From contig OX442415.1 of NCBI GenBank assembly GCA_949361645.1, positions 6,612,899 through 6,676,898 of the forward strand: DNA of 64,000 nt, read 5' to 3'. Positions 35,152-45,626 of this stretch are shown piece after piece. Under the pieces are notes generated by a model, which saw only the letters and a program-made list of their open reading frames with translations, had not been told where the DNA came from and did not search any database. The number at the start of each line of letters is the position of its first letter. The stretch's first letter is position 1. Position numbers and translations under genes: made by a program. The DNA is from Spongilla lacustris (Eukaryota > Porifera > Demospongiae > Spongillida > Spongillidae).

Positions 35152-35814
35152 CTGAAGTACATGTACATGTTGTATAAGTATATACATGTACATGTATATG
35201 AAACGTGTTATGCGATACTGTGCATCACTATAAATTGAAATTGCAATGCTTGTTTTTAAAATATATATATAAACGACAAAATACCATACGTATACACCCA
35301 TAATTGGGTACACATGTAGCACAGAAAATGATCTTTGCAAGTGCCACATTAAATCCTCAATGAATTAATAGTGATGTGACACCGGCAACTTTTAATATAA
35401 GAATACAACATATTTTTATGTATAGCGACCATACTTATTAGTATCATGCAGTGGCGTGTCCAGCCATGTTTTCCGCGTTGCCCGGAAACGGGGTCACCAT
35501 AAAAAAAAAACAACGTATTATACAAACCCCCCTCCTAAGTCCTGGATACCCCACTAATTATAGAAAGTTCACAGTAGCAGCGGCCAATCCAGGATGGAGT
35601 AAATCCCTTAACCCATTTTCAAATAGGTTTCAGTGAATTAAAATAAATAAATAAAAGATGGGCATTTCGGGCTGAGTCGCTCACCCCAGTGGGGAAGCAT
35701 TACCATGTATTCCCTAGCGACGCAAAAAAGGAACCCTCATCCTCTCCAAAATCCCGGATACGACCTGCACACCCTCGGGGTCACCAAGGTACACAACATG
35801 CACACACAAAAAAC

Positions 35815-35952
35815 CTTTGAGTTCGCGGCACTCTTTTTCTTTTTCCGATCGCACTGCACTTTAACCTGGTTCTTGCCCGTGGAGCAGACATCTAGTACAT
35901 CTTTAGCATCACTCTTTAATTCAGCTTCGTTCTCCTCGTTGTATAAATCCAT
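35815..35952 (-). CDS. First exon of the integrase gene
   Basis: The exon encodes MDLYNEENEAELKSDAKDVL, then DVCSTGKNQVKVQCD and RKKKKSAANSK, 46 codons in phase 0, ending CAAAG|GTTTTT. The acceptor at 35151 also opens in phase 0 (VTRRSTDNRG), so the two exons join without stops. The ATG sits in a fair context (ACGATGG). The acidic then basic composition looks coding. The link rests on splice logic, not on homology. Confidence 0.6.
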
Positions 35953-36394
35953 CGTTTCAACAAAAAAAAAACAGCGCACGTGTGCTGTAACAATGGTTTA
36001 CCACATGTATTGCCATGAATTCATTCAGCCGCCCAATTGCCTTATCTGCAACGCAGCCTTAACGAAAACGTGACAACATGTAAGAGTACAAATATATACA
36101 TTTGTGCAACGTAGAAAAGCTGCAGCTATTGGAGTATTGCGCTAGGCGTAGCAAATCGACGTGCGTTATACAGCTGCCATGTTAAATAGCGGCATTGTGC
36201 GAATTCTGCTCAGGTTCAGCTACATGTACCGAAATTCCAGTAACTGCCAACAGTTTTGTTTCTGCAGCACATTTCTGTCAGCCGATTAAAATATATAGCA
36301 CTTTGATGCATTCAAGCCTGCACTACAGTTTAGTTAATAAAAAGTGATCAAATTTCGTATGGCTTTTGAACATAAAAATCGCACGAATTGCAAA

Positions 36395-36574
36395 GCTTCT
36401 GGCCATGGGCGGAGCCCCAGACCCCGATGCAGGGGGAGCTTGCAGCGCTCCCCCATACCCCTGGCTGGGCGGGAGGGGGCCATGCCCCCTCCCGCACTCA
36501 CCCCCTCTGTGCCCCTTCCATTTCTGTTATGTAATCTAGGCCGCTACACTTTATAAGTTCTTCCTACGCCTCTG
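36395..36574 (-). repeat. Right terminal region of the 8.8-kb element
   Basis: On the minus strand, CAGAGGCGTAGGAAGAAC, ATAAAGTGTAGCGGCC and a G-rich stretch with the GGTATGGGGGAGCGCTGC block are homologous to 17648-17770. Confidence 0.6.
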
Positions 36575-36719
36575 AAGTTAAAAAACGTCAAGTCTCTGTA
36601 ATTGTACACCGGTTGGGTGTGTCCGCAAACGCACAGTTCGTTGCTCTGACGTCACAGTGCTAGAAAAAACTTCTATTCAAACATGTAGTACATTAAATAT
36701 AAAAAATCAATAAGAAAGC

Positions 36720-37110
36720 CGAGTGTTACCGATAATATTCGGTTAGAAGATACCTCTTACTGAACGGTAATGAATAAGAAAGTGTCTTACCGATTGCTTA
36801 ACGGTGTAAGCGGTAAGGACAAACCTTATCGATAGTTGACCCTAGTAGAATTGGTGGTGCAAAAAACAAGGAAACAAGGTACTGTATGTTAAAGTGTGGT
36901 TTGGTAGTATCCTTCAACTATAGCAGTCCTACATTTGCAAATAGGCTTCTTTATTTGTAAATTCAGGACTGTGAGTTGTAGGATACTACCAAACCTCACT
37001 TTAACATACTGTCCTTGTTTCCTTGCTTTTTGCACCACCAATCCTACATCCCACCAATCACTTTTTCGATAGAGAAGGTTTTGATTTACTTGTAGTACAT
37101 ATTGTAATTA
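36720..37110. repeat. Second copy of the 26126 element, split by a MITE
   Basis: On the minus strand AAGTAAATCAAAACCTTCTC, GTGATTGGTGGGATGTAG and, after a 201-bp insertion, GGGTCAACTATCGATAAGG match 26126-26220 in order. Confidence 0.65.
36846..37046. mobile_element. 201-bp foldback MITE inserted in another repeat
   Basis: Arms beginning TAG(A/G)ATTGGTGGTGCAAAAA, with AAGGAAACAAGG inside, pair across a short loop near 36945. The uninterrupted relative at 26126 serves as an empty-site reference. Flanking TA is compatible with a 2-bp duplication, which would suit a Tc1/mariner-type transposase. Confidence 0.75.
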
Positions 37111-37143
37111 AATTAGAAAATGAGTGTGGTTGGGTAAAAATAT

Positions 37144-37412
37144 TGGTCCGGCGGCTGCCGGACCTGCCGGACCGGTGTCGTAGGCATGGTTGTCCCCCCC
37201 CCCGCAAAATGTCCCTCCGGACATTCATGCCTAGGCACCGCTATCCCTCGGACACTGGTTCTTAGGCACCATTTTCCCCCGGACAATTATGCCTAGGCAT
37301 ATACATGTATATGTCCGCAGGGGACCTTTATGCCTAGGCATAATTGTCCGGCCTACCCTAGGCACCAGTGTCCCCCATGGGGGGACACTGGTGCCTAGGA
37401 TAGAATGTCCTA
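37144..37412. repeat. GTCC/CCTAGG array (copy 6)
   Basis: The array opens with CCGGTGTCGTAGGCATGG and continues with GTCCCTCCGGACATTCATGC, CCTAGGCA and similar units to 37412. A palindromic GTGTCCCCCATGGGGGGACAC lies near its end. Confidence 0.8.
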
Positions 37413-38104
37413 CACTTTAAATACAGGCCTGGAATGCACAAGCATAAGTATAATACAACCAAATCGGATCGATATACATATTCGTTAGTCGTTTATACGT
37501 GCATGTATTAGCAAACGTCCTGCATGCCATGATACATGTATATTTCTTAATACATGCACATTCGTCTGCGTGCCCGCTCGTCGAGTCAATGTATATATTG
37601 CGCATGGATGTGAAAGATTTGATTTGATTGGTACAAGTGTACAAGGGTAGTTACGTTGTGTGCGAAGCAGCTAATTAGTTATTACCAAAGGCTCTCATTT
37701 CAAGGAAAGGCATTCTTGTGTAAGTGTTTACTAATGTAAATCGTATCATGTGTCAGACAGATATTTGATGCATGCAGTGCAGAGCCATTTACCTTGTAAA
37801 CACCTTTGCCAACAGACTGTATGATTTTTCTTTGCTGGAAGTAAGTGAAAACCCAATATCAAAGTTACAGTCATGCTTCTATACATGGTGGTCGCATGCA
37901 TATATCTATACCTTCCTTTTTTAAAACAAGAACTGAGTTCAAAACGATTTCGTCGTCCATGGCCAGCAACACTCGTTATTCTAAAAGGAAACCTCCACGA
38001 ACGCGTGCGCACATCAGTTTATATACGCATGAGGCAGAGCAGTTACGAGAATTCGAAGGCTAAGTGTTTGGTTGAACTTTTATGGTAAACGAGAAAACAT
38101 GGAT

Positions 38105-38136
<32 letters not shown>
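38105..38136. repeat. Poly-G run, 32 nt
   Basis: An uninterrupted G run about 330 bp upstream of the second receptor gene. Confidence 0.95.
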
Positions 38137-38137
<1 letters not shown>

Positions 38138-38289
38138 AGTTGGGCGTAGCCCGACCGTACCTTCGCGTATTGGCGGAAGGTCGGGTATAGAGGTTATGCG
38201 ATCACATATCTATAACGGTATGTTCAAAATCTGTAGGACAAAGACTAAGGCACAGTTCAATCGCTCGTTAGTACTGAGGTTTATAAGGT

Positions 38290-38361
38290 TCAACCTAGGC
38301 ATGAATGTCCGGGGGGGGACACTTTTACCAGGGGGACAGCCATGCCTCCGACACCGGTTCC
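38290..38361. repeat. Short GTCC array (copy 7)
   Basis: CCTAGGCATGAATGTCC, GGGGACACTTTTACC and the closing CCTCCGACACCGG boundary motif. Confidence 0.65.
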
Positions 38362-38398
38362 GCCAGCCCTGTCTTGTATAGCATATAACAAAGTGCTC

Positions 38399-38463
38399 TT
38401 GGTCTCGTCCCCAGACCATATATGATATTTGCGTCATATTGGTCTGGCCAGGAACGTGACTAA
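38399..38463. mobile_element. Foldback MITE directly upstream of a start codon
   Basis: TGGTCTCGTCCCCAGACCAT and its inverted partner (TTGGTCTGGCCAGGAACGTG, with one interruption) belong to the 3679 family. The element ends about 8 bp before the ATG at 38470, so it would form the 5' leader or part of the promoter of that gene. Confidence 0.55.
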
Positions 38464-38469
38464 AGTGTC

Positions 38470-39208
38470 ATGGCATTATTCAATTTCTGTCTTACTATCT
38501 GCGCTCTGAGCATGGTGCTTGGTGATCTTGCTGCTTCATTTATTCTCCCTAACGTACCAGGCCAGCAGTGGGTAAAGGTCGGCTATCTGAATATGACCGA
38601 TCCAACGCAGCAGTGTCCCTATCCGTGGCAAAATGTTACGTCACCTGTAGCGTCGTGCCAAAAAAAAGCCGGTGTACCTTGCGGCTCGGTGAATATAACC
38701 ACAAGCGGCGCTAGCTATCGAACGGTTTGTGGAAGGTTCCTTGGCTATCAAGTGGGAACGCCTGACGGTTTCTCCAGCTGTTGCGCTGGATTGAGATGGA
38801 CTCTGGAAACGTACTACGTCGATGGGATTAGCATCACCTACGGGTCGCCTGGAAACAGACATCACGTGTACACATATGCCGCTGGATGGAGCGAGTTACA
38901 AAACTCCTATTCCTGTCCATGCGCTGGAGGAGCATCCCCACCTGCATTTGTAGGATCTGATTACTACTGCGAGTCAGGCAATCCCAATGCGACCCCGGAT
39001 GTAACGATGTTCTACTATGCTGACGTTCTGTGGGATAGACAGCTGTGTCGTAATGATGAGGTCACGTGCTGCGATCCACTCAACATCCCGTGGTTCTGCA
39101 AGACGTTTCCAACTAATATCACTGAGAACTTGGAAGTTCGAATATGTTTGGATGAAGGTCCTGACAACGAAAATGTAGCCCTCGAGTTCTTTGAACTGTA
39201 CATACTGA
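38470..39208 (+). CDS. Second receptor gene, exon 1: signal peptide and Cys-rich ectodomain
   Basis: The exon encodes 246 residues plus one base, ending CTGA|GTGAGT in the same phase as its paralogue at 39-789. The signal peptide is MALFNFCLTICALSMVLGDL. The same landmarks follow in order: GYLNMTDPTQQCP, VCGRFLGYQ, YVDGISITYGSPGNR, CPC, YYCESG, LWDRQLC, CC, PWFCK and EVRICLDE. Cysteine positions are conserved, so the fold is under constraint. By phase and order the exon joins 47418, 47577 and 47792 to give a membrane protein without a kinase. It is probably an extracellular receptor or adhesion molecule; the ligand is unknown. Confidence 0.85.
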
Positions 39209-39989
39209 GTGAGTTAACGTTAAATCGTGCAAAGACAGAGTTAGGCTAAATAATGATAGCAAATATACCTGCCGTATCCTATTTATTTTAGTAGACAAAT
39301 CCTACAACACTAATTAATTTAAATTTTTAAGTATCTTGTACACTGATATGCATGTGAACGAAAAAATTGATTGTATAAAGATTGAAGCGATAAAAAAGCG
39401 TGTAAAGAAAAATACAAATAAGCGCAGCTTTCATGCCGATGACCCGAAGGTGCATAGAGGTTAAACAAAAATGTGGAAGAGAAATAGCAGCTGCAAAAAA
39501 GTATCATTGCTGTGAAATGTACAATCTAAAAAGGGAAAGGTAGCCATGTTGTACCATATATATAGCTATGTAAACTATCCTAAGTAGGAATAACATGGCT
39601 GCCAGCCACTTTATGAGTTGTCCCAGCCCAGAGGATATGTGTCCCAGTAAGCTTTATGTTTGGGGTATGATTAGCTAATTCATTCCTATTTTCATTACTA
39701 ATTCATGACCCTGTTAATGTAACATGCCAAGAAATCATTTATGTAGACCCCTATCTATAATGTGCAATGTATTGGATATATTTGAATCAATAAGAATGCT
39801 TCAGAGCTCCGGATATGCTCAACCGAGTGGACCAAGGTTATGAAAATTTAATCAGTTATATTTTTAAAACTGCAATTTTGCATGCTCCTATGGGGAGAAC
39901 ACATGGGGAAAGTAGCATATTAAAACTGGACAATGATGCTAAAAGGGTGGCAAATTTATATAATGGTCACCCTTTTATAACATTATAAG

Positions 39990-40720
39990 GTTATAAAAAT
40001 GCTTCTTGTTTGAATGGCTATATCTTCCGAATGCTACACGCTATCGACTTTCTTTTTTCAACAGTTCATACTACACTATTTCTTTATGATAATTTGCATT
40101 TTGAGGTCTTGCACTTGCTCCACGCTAGTATTGCAACGTTCGATACCCGACCGAGTTCAAATCCGCCATAACTTTAGGTAGGAGTTATCAAATCGCTTCA
40201 AATTCGGTTTGCAGGTACAGAGGTCCTGTACCTATCGATTTGTTCTGTTCGTTAATTTTTATGCCATCCGTTACGGAGATACAGTTGAACAAACTACGTG
40301 CACGTTTCCCGCTTGATTAGCGCCAATGTTATAATCCCCGCCTCCCCATACATTGAGCGTAACGCAATTTGCCCAAATCATTGGCGCGAAACGAGCGCGA
40401 AAATGTGTACGTAGTTTGTTCAACTATATCTCCGTAGTGGATGGCATAAAAATTAACGAACAGAACAAATGGATAGGTATAGGAGTTCTCCACCTACAAA
40501 CCGAATTTGAAGCGATTTCATTATTCCTATACATAAAGTTATGTTGGGTTTGAACTAGGTGTGGTATCGGACGTTGCACTACTGGCACGGAGCAAGTGTA
40601 ATACCCCAAAATGTATTTTACCGTAGAGAAATGGTGTGGTATGCAGTGTTGACAATAAGAAGTTGATAGCCTTAACTTTTCGGAAGTTATTATAATTCAA
40701 ATACATAGCAATTTTATACG
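39990..40720. mobile_element. Foldback element, about 730 bp
   Basis: The arms 39990-40305 and 40396-40720 are diverged inverted repeats: CTTCAAATTCGGTTTGCAGG against CCTACAAACCGAATTTGAAG, GTTCGTTAATTTTTATGCCA against its complement, and ACTACGT against ACGTAGT. Short open frames on both sides are a by-product. Confidence 0.75.
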
Positions 40721-41639
40721 ATTTTATACTTATAAACGAAGGGCCATTTTCTCGGAAACTGTCCCATATATACAGGGTCTTTACGAAAGCATGCAACGCT
40801 TTTGTACAAACATAATTCTTAACACCGGTTCTGTGAGAATCGAATGTTTTTTTGGGCTATTTGCCGAACTCAAGTTTTGGAAAATTAGTCGGACGACCTT
40901 TTTTAGCCACAAAAGCATAAGAACATAGTAGTACAACTCTCTGCATGAGGGTTTGCGCTATTTCTAGCGTCCTATGTACTTCTCGTTGTAACCTGTATTT
41001 GTTTTTAGTCAAACGGTTGGACGCTTCACAAATAAAGGTACACTTTTTTCTGAAGCCTTTTCTAACATCGAAAACAGTCCAAATATACTTACATTTGTAA
41101 GGTGCGTCGGTTTTGTACACATTTAGACCGTCTAACTGTATGCAAGCGTTGAAACAAGCACTTTTTGTTATGTCGATCTTTATTATTCCGCGACTGTCGA
41201 ACTTTGGCTGGTATATAAGTCTACGCGTGCGCTATTTTCCATTTACATACAGTCATATACAGTAGCATTCATACTACACATCAGAACATATATATGTCAT
41301 CCTTGCTGCTAAACAGAAGCTGCTTGCATGTGCTCTGTCTGTTACTCGCTCTGACTTATATCCCGTCTTTTTGATGTAGTGGTGGCTGCAGAGATATACC
41401 TCCAGTTCCACTTGGAGATAGATATCCATATCCAATGCAAATGCTCAAAGCTTATCCTTGCCTTCTTTTGCCTTCCAGAGCTCCCTTCATCCCTTCAATG
41501 CTTTAGCCTCATGCAGATTTCCTGCCAATGCTTTGATATACACACTCCTGGCAGTGGAACTTTAATAGCTTTTTGCAACTGCAGCTCAGCCAGGCAAACA
41601 TATGGCTTGCTGTCAAATGACTCTGAATATTACTGGCAA

Positions 41640-42055
41640 AACAGCAAGCCATGGCCATGTGCTTGGCCATGTGTAGTCATATGACAGCAAGCACAACCAT
41701 GTGACAGCAAGCTACAGCCATGTCTAGTCACATGACAGCAAGCCACATGCAGGCATGTGCAGTCATATGACAGCAAGCCACAGCCATGTGCAGTCATATG
41801 ACAGCAAGTACAACCATGTGACAGCAAGTTACAGCCATGTGTAGTCACATGACAGCAAGCCACAGGCATGTGCAGTCATATGACAGCAAGCTACACTCAT
41901 GTGCAGTCATATGACAGCAAGCTACAGTCATCTGCAGTCATATGACAGCAAGCTACATCCACGTGCAGTCATATGACAGCAAGCCACAGCCATGTGTAGT
42001 CACATGACAGCAAGCCACAGGCATGTGCAGTCATATGAAAGCAAGCCACAGCCAT
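41640..42055 (+). repeat. Minisatellite, about 31-bp unit
   Basis: About a dozen units of GCAGTCATATGACAGCAAG plus CCACAGCCATGT run head to tail, with some shortened copies lacking the middle. Confidence 0.9.
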
Positions 42056-42059
42056 GTCT

Positions 42060-43400
42060 GACCTTCAAAATGTGTGCCTGAGTTTCCATCACTGGTGTCT
42101 ATCTGGGTTATGCGTGAGCTACACATTCAGCCGATCTGGTGATAGTTCAGAATTAGATAAAGCTATTGTCTTGCTTGGTTGACCACGCTTACGTGGATGC
42201 CGCATGCAGCACTTTATGCAGTCTGTTCCTGCATGGCAATTGTTGCACGCTGGCTTCTGAGAAAAATGTTTATTTAAATGCGCATGCGTAAAATAATAGG
42301 TGTAAGTCTGGGAACGAGTTTATGTACCTAACAGAGCAGTTTGTACGTAAACTATGCTAGCTATGAACATGCTATTCACTAGGCCTCTATTTGATATCTA
42401 GGAGAATCCAAAAATGCCATCAGGTTTTGTTGAAACGCGATAGAAAAAAAGTGTAACCGATCAGCTCTCGAACATCAAAAAACGGGAAAGTGCGTAAGTC
42501 TCACCCGATACAAGTATGTTGTTATATATGCCAAAAAGCTAAAATTTATACCAAATGACTCATCGAGAGTTGGCCTATCAGAAAATATGCTTTGTAAAGT
42601 GCACAGACCTTTTCCGACTAATTTTCCAAAATGTCCGTTCGACAAAAAATACATTCGATTCTCACGGAAGCGGTGTTAAATAGGATTATCAATATAAATT
42701 TATGACTACACAATAACCATGATTAGGCATATACCAAATGCATTGTTAAAATTCAATTATCCTTTACTGTTCAAAAGATAAAATCAAATACATGGCAATT
42801 AATTAAATTGACACAGGAATGTACGACAACTTTTAAATAAATACAAGATTTATAATCTAAAGAATAGCTGTGAAAAATATGAAATTTAATTGGCGTTTTA
42901 CTAGTTTAATATTCAAAACAACTAATCTAACTTGAAAATACCAAAGGGCGGCCACTAAAATTGTAATTAACTTTGAGTTATAGTAACTCACCATTACATG
43001 ATCTAATACACAATCAAATTGTGTTTTTTACTTCATTTAATCATGGAATAATTAGTGATAGATATTAATATTAGTTACCCCATAAGAGCTTCAATCTTAA
43101 TAACTTTAAAACAAATTACGGTTTTAAATGTTAATAACTCACTATTGAACTCAGTAACTTGAAATCAGTGCTGTTCCACTGCATTCTAAGATCCTGCATT
43201 ACTTATTAGTAGTTATTAAAATCAAGTATCTCTAACCATAATCTTGAATAATGTTGATAATAGAGGGCTTTGAATATTTTGATTTTTGAGGGCTTTGATA
43301 CAATTACTTAACCGCTTACAATTATTAGTATTTGCCTAAGTTCTGCAACATAGGTTAAAGAAATCAAGCAGTTAATTAATTTCAATCCTAAGTTATAGTG
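42060..43400. other. AT-rich intron sequence
   Basis: No exon is recognised. A relic of the 40800-type repeat lies at 42590-42680. Confidence 0.4.
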
Positions 43401-44911
43401 ATGTAAAAGCATTGCGTTCTTTCGCAAAGACCCTGTATAATTGGGACAGTTTCCGAGAAAACTGCCCTTCGCATTTATATATAAAATGTTATATAAATGC
43501 TTCTCGTTTGAATCGCTATATCTTCCGAACGGTTAACGCTATTAACATCCTATTTTCAACACTTCATACCACACCATTTCTCTATAGTGAAGTACTTTTT
43601 AGGGTCTTGCACTTGCTCCATGCCAGTATTGCAACGTTCGATACCCCACCGGGTTCAAACCCACCATAACTTTCTGTAGGAGTAATGAAATCGCTTCAAA
43701 TTTGATAGTGCTGTGGGCTATTAACTGCCTACTAGCTTTGGCAAGAGTTTATGTTATGCTTGCTTTTGATAAACTTACAGAACTGAAAACACATCTCTGC
43801 CCTCAATGAAAGTAGCAGATACTTCAAGTTGCTCTGGTTTCATCTCTGGGTAGCCCAACTCCTTAGCTGCGTCGGTAAGGCATACAGTGTACATGTAGTC
43901 CAAGCATATTATCACTCAATCAACGGTCAGACTTAATAGCCCACAGCACTACCAGATAGGTACAAATCCAGGTATAGGCTTAATACCCGACCTTCCGCCA
44001 ATACGCGAAGGTCGGGCTACGCCCCACTAGGTGTGAAATTAGTAGCGTTCGAAAGGATAATGGCCGCACAAATGCAAGGTGCAAAAGTTTCATTTGCACC
44101 TTGCATGTGCCATTTTCATTTGCACCCCCTCCTTTTATAACAGATGAATAAAAGGATACATCGGTACATCTACTCAAACCCCCATGATTCACGACATATG
44201 AGTATGTCGAGACTATAGACCTTATTCCTGCGGCACAATGAATAAATTAAAACATGTGACAGCCAAGTGGCGATGTTAGTTTACGGTGATATACAGAGGA
44301 GAGATAGACGACCAAAAAAGAAAACTCACGAAACAAAGCCAGAAGAGCGACCATTACCACTATCGCCGTTTAGAAGGATCCAGGGATAGAAGAGTAAGTC
44401 TCCTACGACGTACAGAAGAGGTGGCAAGCTTTTTACCCCAACATTCAATGGGCCGTGTTGCGATGGTAAATCTGTGTGCTCATCTGTAGGCCCATAGTTT
44501 TGCACAGCAGGATGAAACAACATTTAAATAGTAGGTTGATGATTTCTCTAACTGAATATCTACTTTAGCACGTGCAAAACATATCGATCGTTGACAGATT
44601 TATAGAAAATACAAGACGAAATTAGCGTAACCAAAGGTGCATATTTGTGCGCTCATTCTTGATATCAGTTGTTGCATACTTATCTAGTTCCATATTCTTA
44701 GATGTTTTGACTAACTGAATATGCTAATAGCAGCTCTGTAGCCTTTTATACTCGTCCTGGAGGTGGTCATAAAGTTTATAAGAAATCAATTAATTGTTGT
44801 AATTGTAAGTAGTTCTTTCAACTGTGTAAAAGAGTTCGAGTAATCTGCTTATCAGTATACTTTTAACGTTGATACAAAGCTCACATTTATTGGCTTTTTT
44901 ACAGGTGGACA

Positions 44912-45337
44912 ATGCCACCAAGAAAGCCAAAAAAAGTTAGATGGTGTAGGGTCAAGAATGAAAGGAATACATCCCATTCTCAAGTGCCAGCAACTCCTAA
45001 TAGTTTTCCTACTTTGGAACCAGCTGTGTCAGAACATGGTGGTGTACTGATACCTAACATACCCATCATGTGTGATGATGTAGTGAGAAGAGTTGATGTA
45101 AGTGATCAGACAATCAGTGATTGGTGCAACACTGAATCCATCCCCAGTGGTGTGGATGTTAGCATACAGACAGAAAGCCATTGTGTATGCAGATGTGATA
45201 GCCATGTGGTGCATCATATTAGCAACACTGATAGCAATACCTATAATGATCGTCTTGAAGACCACAGTTATGATGAAGAGTATTTGCTATTGAGGGACAT
45301 GGAGGTTCATGATAGCATGATAAATGAGAGTTACTAA
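44912..45337 (+). CDS. Unrecognised 141-codon open frame
   Basis: The frame starts MPPRKPKKVRWCRVKNERN, 7 bases after a TTTTTTACAG acceptor, and ends MINESY. The first part is basic, the rest acidic and Cys/His-containing (CVCRCDSHVVHH), with two DVS(D/I)QT-like motifs. I do not recognise the family. It lies in the large intron of the second receptor gene, and a TATCGAGAGTTACG motif found near another element fragment at 14735 occurs inverted just after its stop, so a mobile-element origin is likely. Confidence 0.4.
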   Translation: MPPRKPKKVRWCRVKNERNTSHSQVPATPNSFPTLEPAVSEHGGVLIPNIPIMCDDVVRRVDVSDQTISDWCNTESIPSGVDVSIQTESHCVCRCDSHVVHHISNTDSNTYNDRLEDHSYDEEYLLLRDMEVHDSMINESY

Positions 45338-45577
45338 CATAACTCTCAATTACTAACGTAACTCTCGATATGCTTGAATTGCATTGATGGGCCACAGAGT
45401 TGGACATTTTATGGGCACGTGAATGGTGTGATCTACATGGTCCCCAGATCAGACTAGATGTACACATGGCTTTGCACCCTTAATCCTAATTTGGAGAAGG
45501 GGTGGGGTGAAAATCAATATTATTTAAATGGATTTCACCTAATATGATATCACCTATTACCCTGTATGACTTGCCTT

Positions 45578-45626
45578 CCCCCCCCCCCCCCCCCCCCCCC
45601 TTCCCCCCCCCCCCCCCCCCCCCCCC
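45578..45626. repeat. Double poly-C run (23 and 24 nt)
   Basis: Two C runs, 45578-45600 and 45603-45626, are separated by TT. Confidence 0.95.

Larger units (their letters stand above)
27785..36574 (-). mobile_element. Candidate 8.8-kb mobile element carrying the integrase-Josephin gene
   Basis: The left end CAGTGGCGTAGGAA and the inverted right end CAGAGGCGTAGGAA match at 13 of 14 positions, and both are followed within about 25 bp by TGTAGCGGCC. AAGTT stands directly outside both ends (27780-27784 and 36575-36579), as expected for a 5-bp target duplication. Inside lie scattered and then tandem CCTTAACCACAACGACCG hairpins (28.0-30.95 kb) and a spliced minus-strand gene for a DDE integrase and Josephin-like protease. 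Diverged partial copies of the ends occur at 17648 and 19112. Two independent insertions of short relatives could give the same picture, and CAG-type ends are common, so the boundaries are a hypothesis. Confidence 0.45.
40550..43690. repeat. Inverted pair of the same repeat family
   Basis: The stretch 40550-40900 (minus reading) matches 43412-43690, and its outer part matches 42590-42680: GATTCTCAC, TTTTGGAAAATTAGTCGG and CTTCATACCACACCATTTCT-type blocks. Relics of at least two further foldback arms are therefore interspersed here. Confidence 0.6.

Noticed and set aside
27785..36574. Polinton/Maverick identity for the large integrase element
   Set aside because: Integrase plus cysteine protease recalls Polintons, but no DNA polymerase B, packaging ATPase or capsid-like gene is visible, and the duplication is 5 bp rather than 6.
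38082..38381. Gly-rich open frame upstream of the second receptor
   Set aside because: It is a translation of the poly-G run plus GTCC-array and MITE sequence.
40539..43669. Two 85-residue frames (40539-40796 minus, 43412-43669 plus) with similar peptides
   Set aside because: The similarity follows from inverted copies of a noncoding repeat. There is no start context, domain or splice structure.
43640..43670. tRNA B-box-like GGGTTCAAACCC
   Set aside because: No A box, acceptor stem or cloverleaf could be built, and the motif belongs to the foldback repeat.
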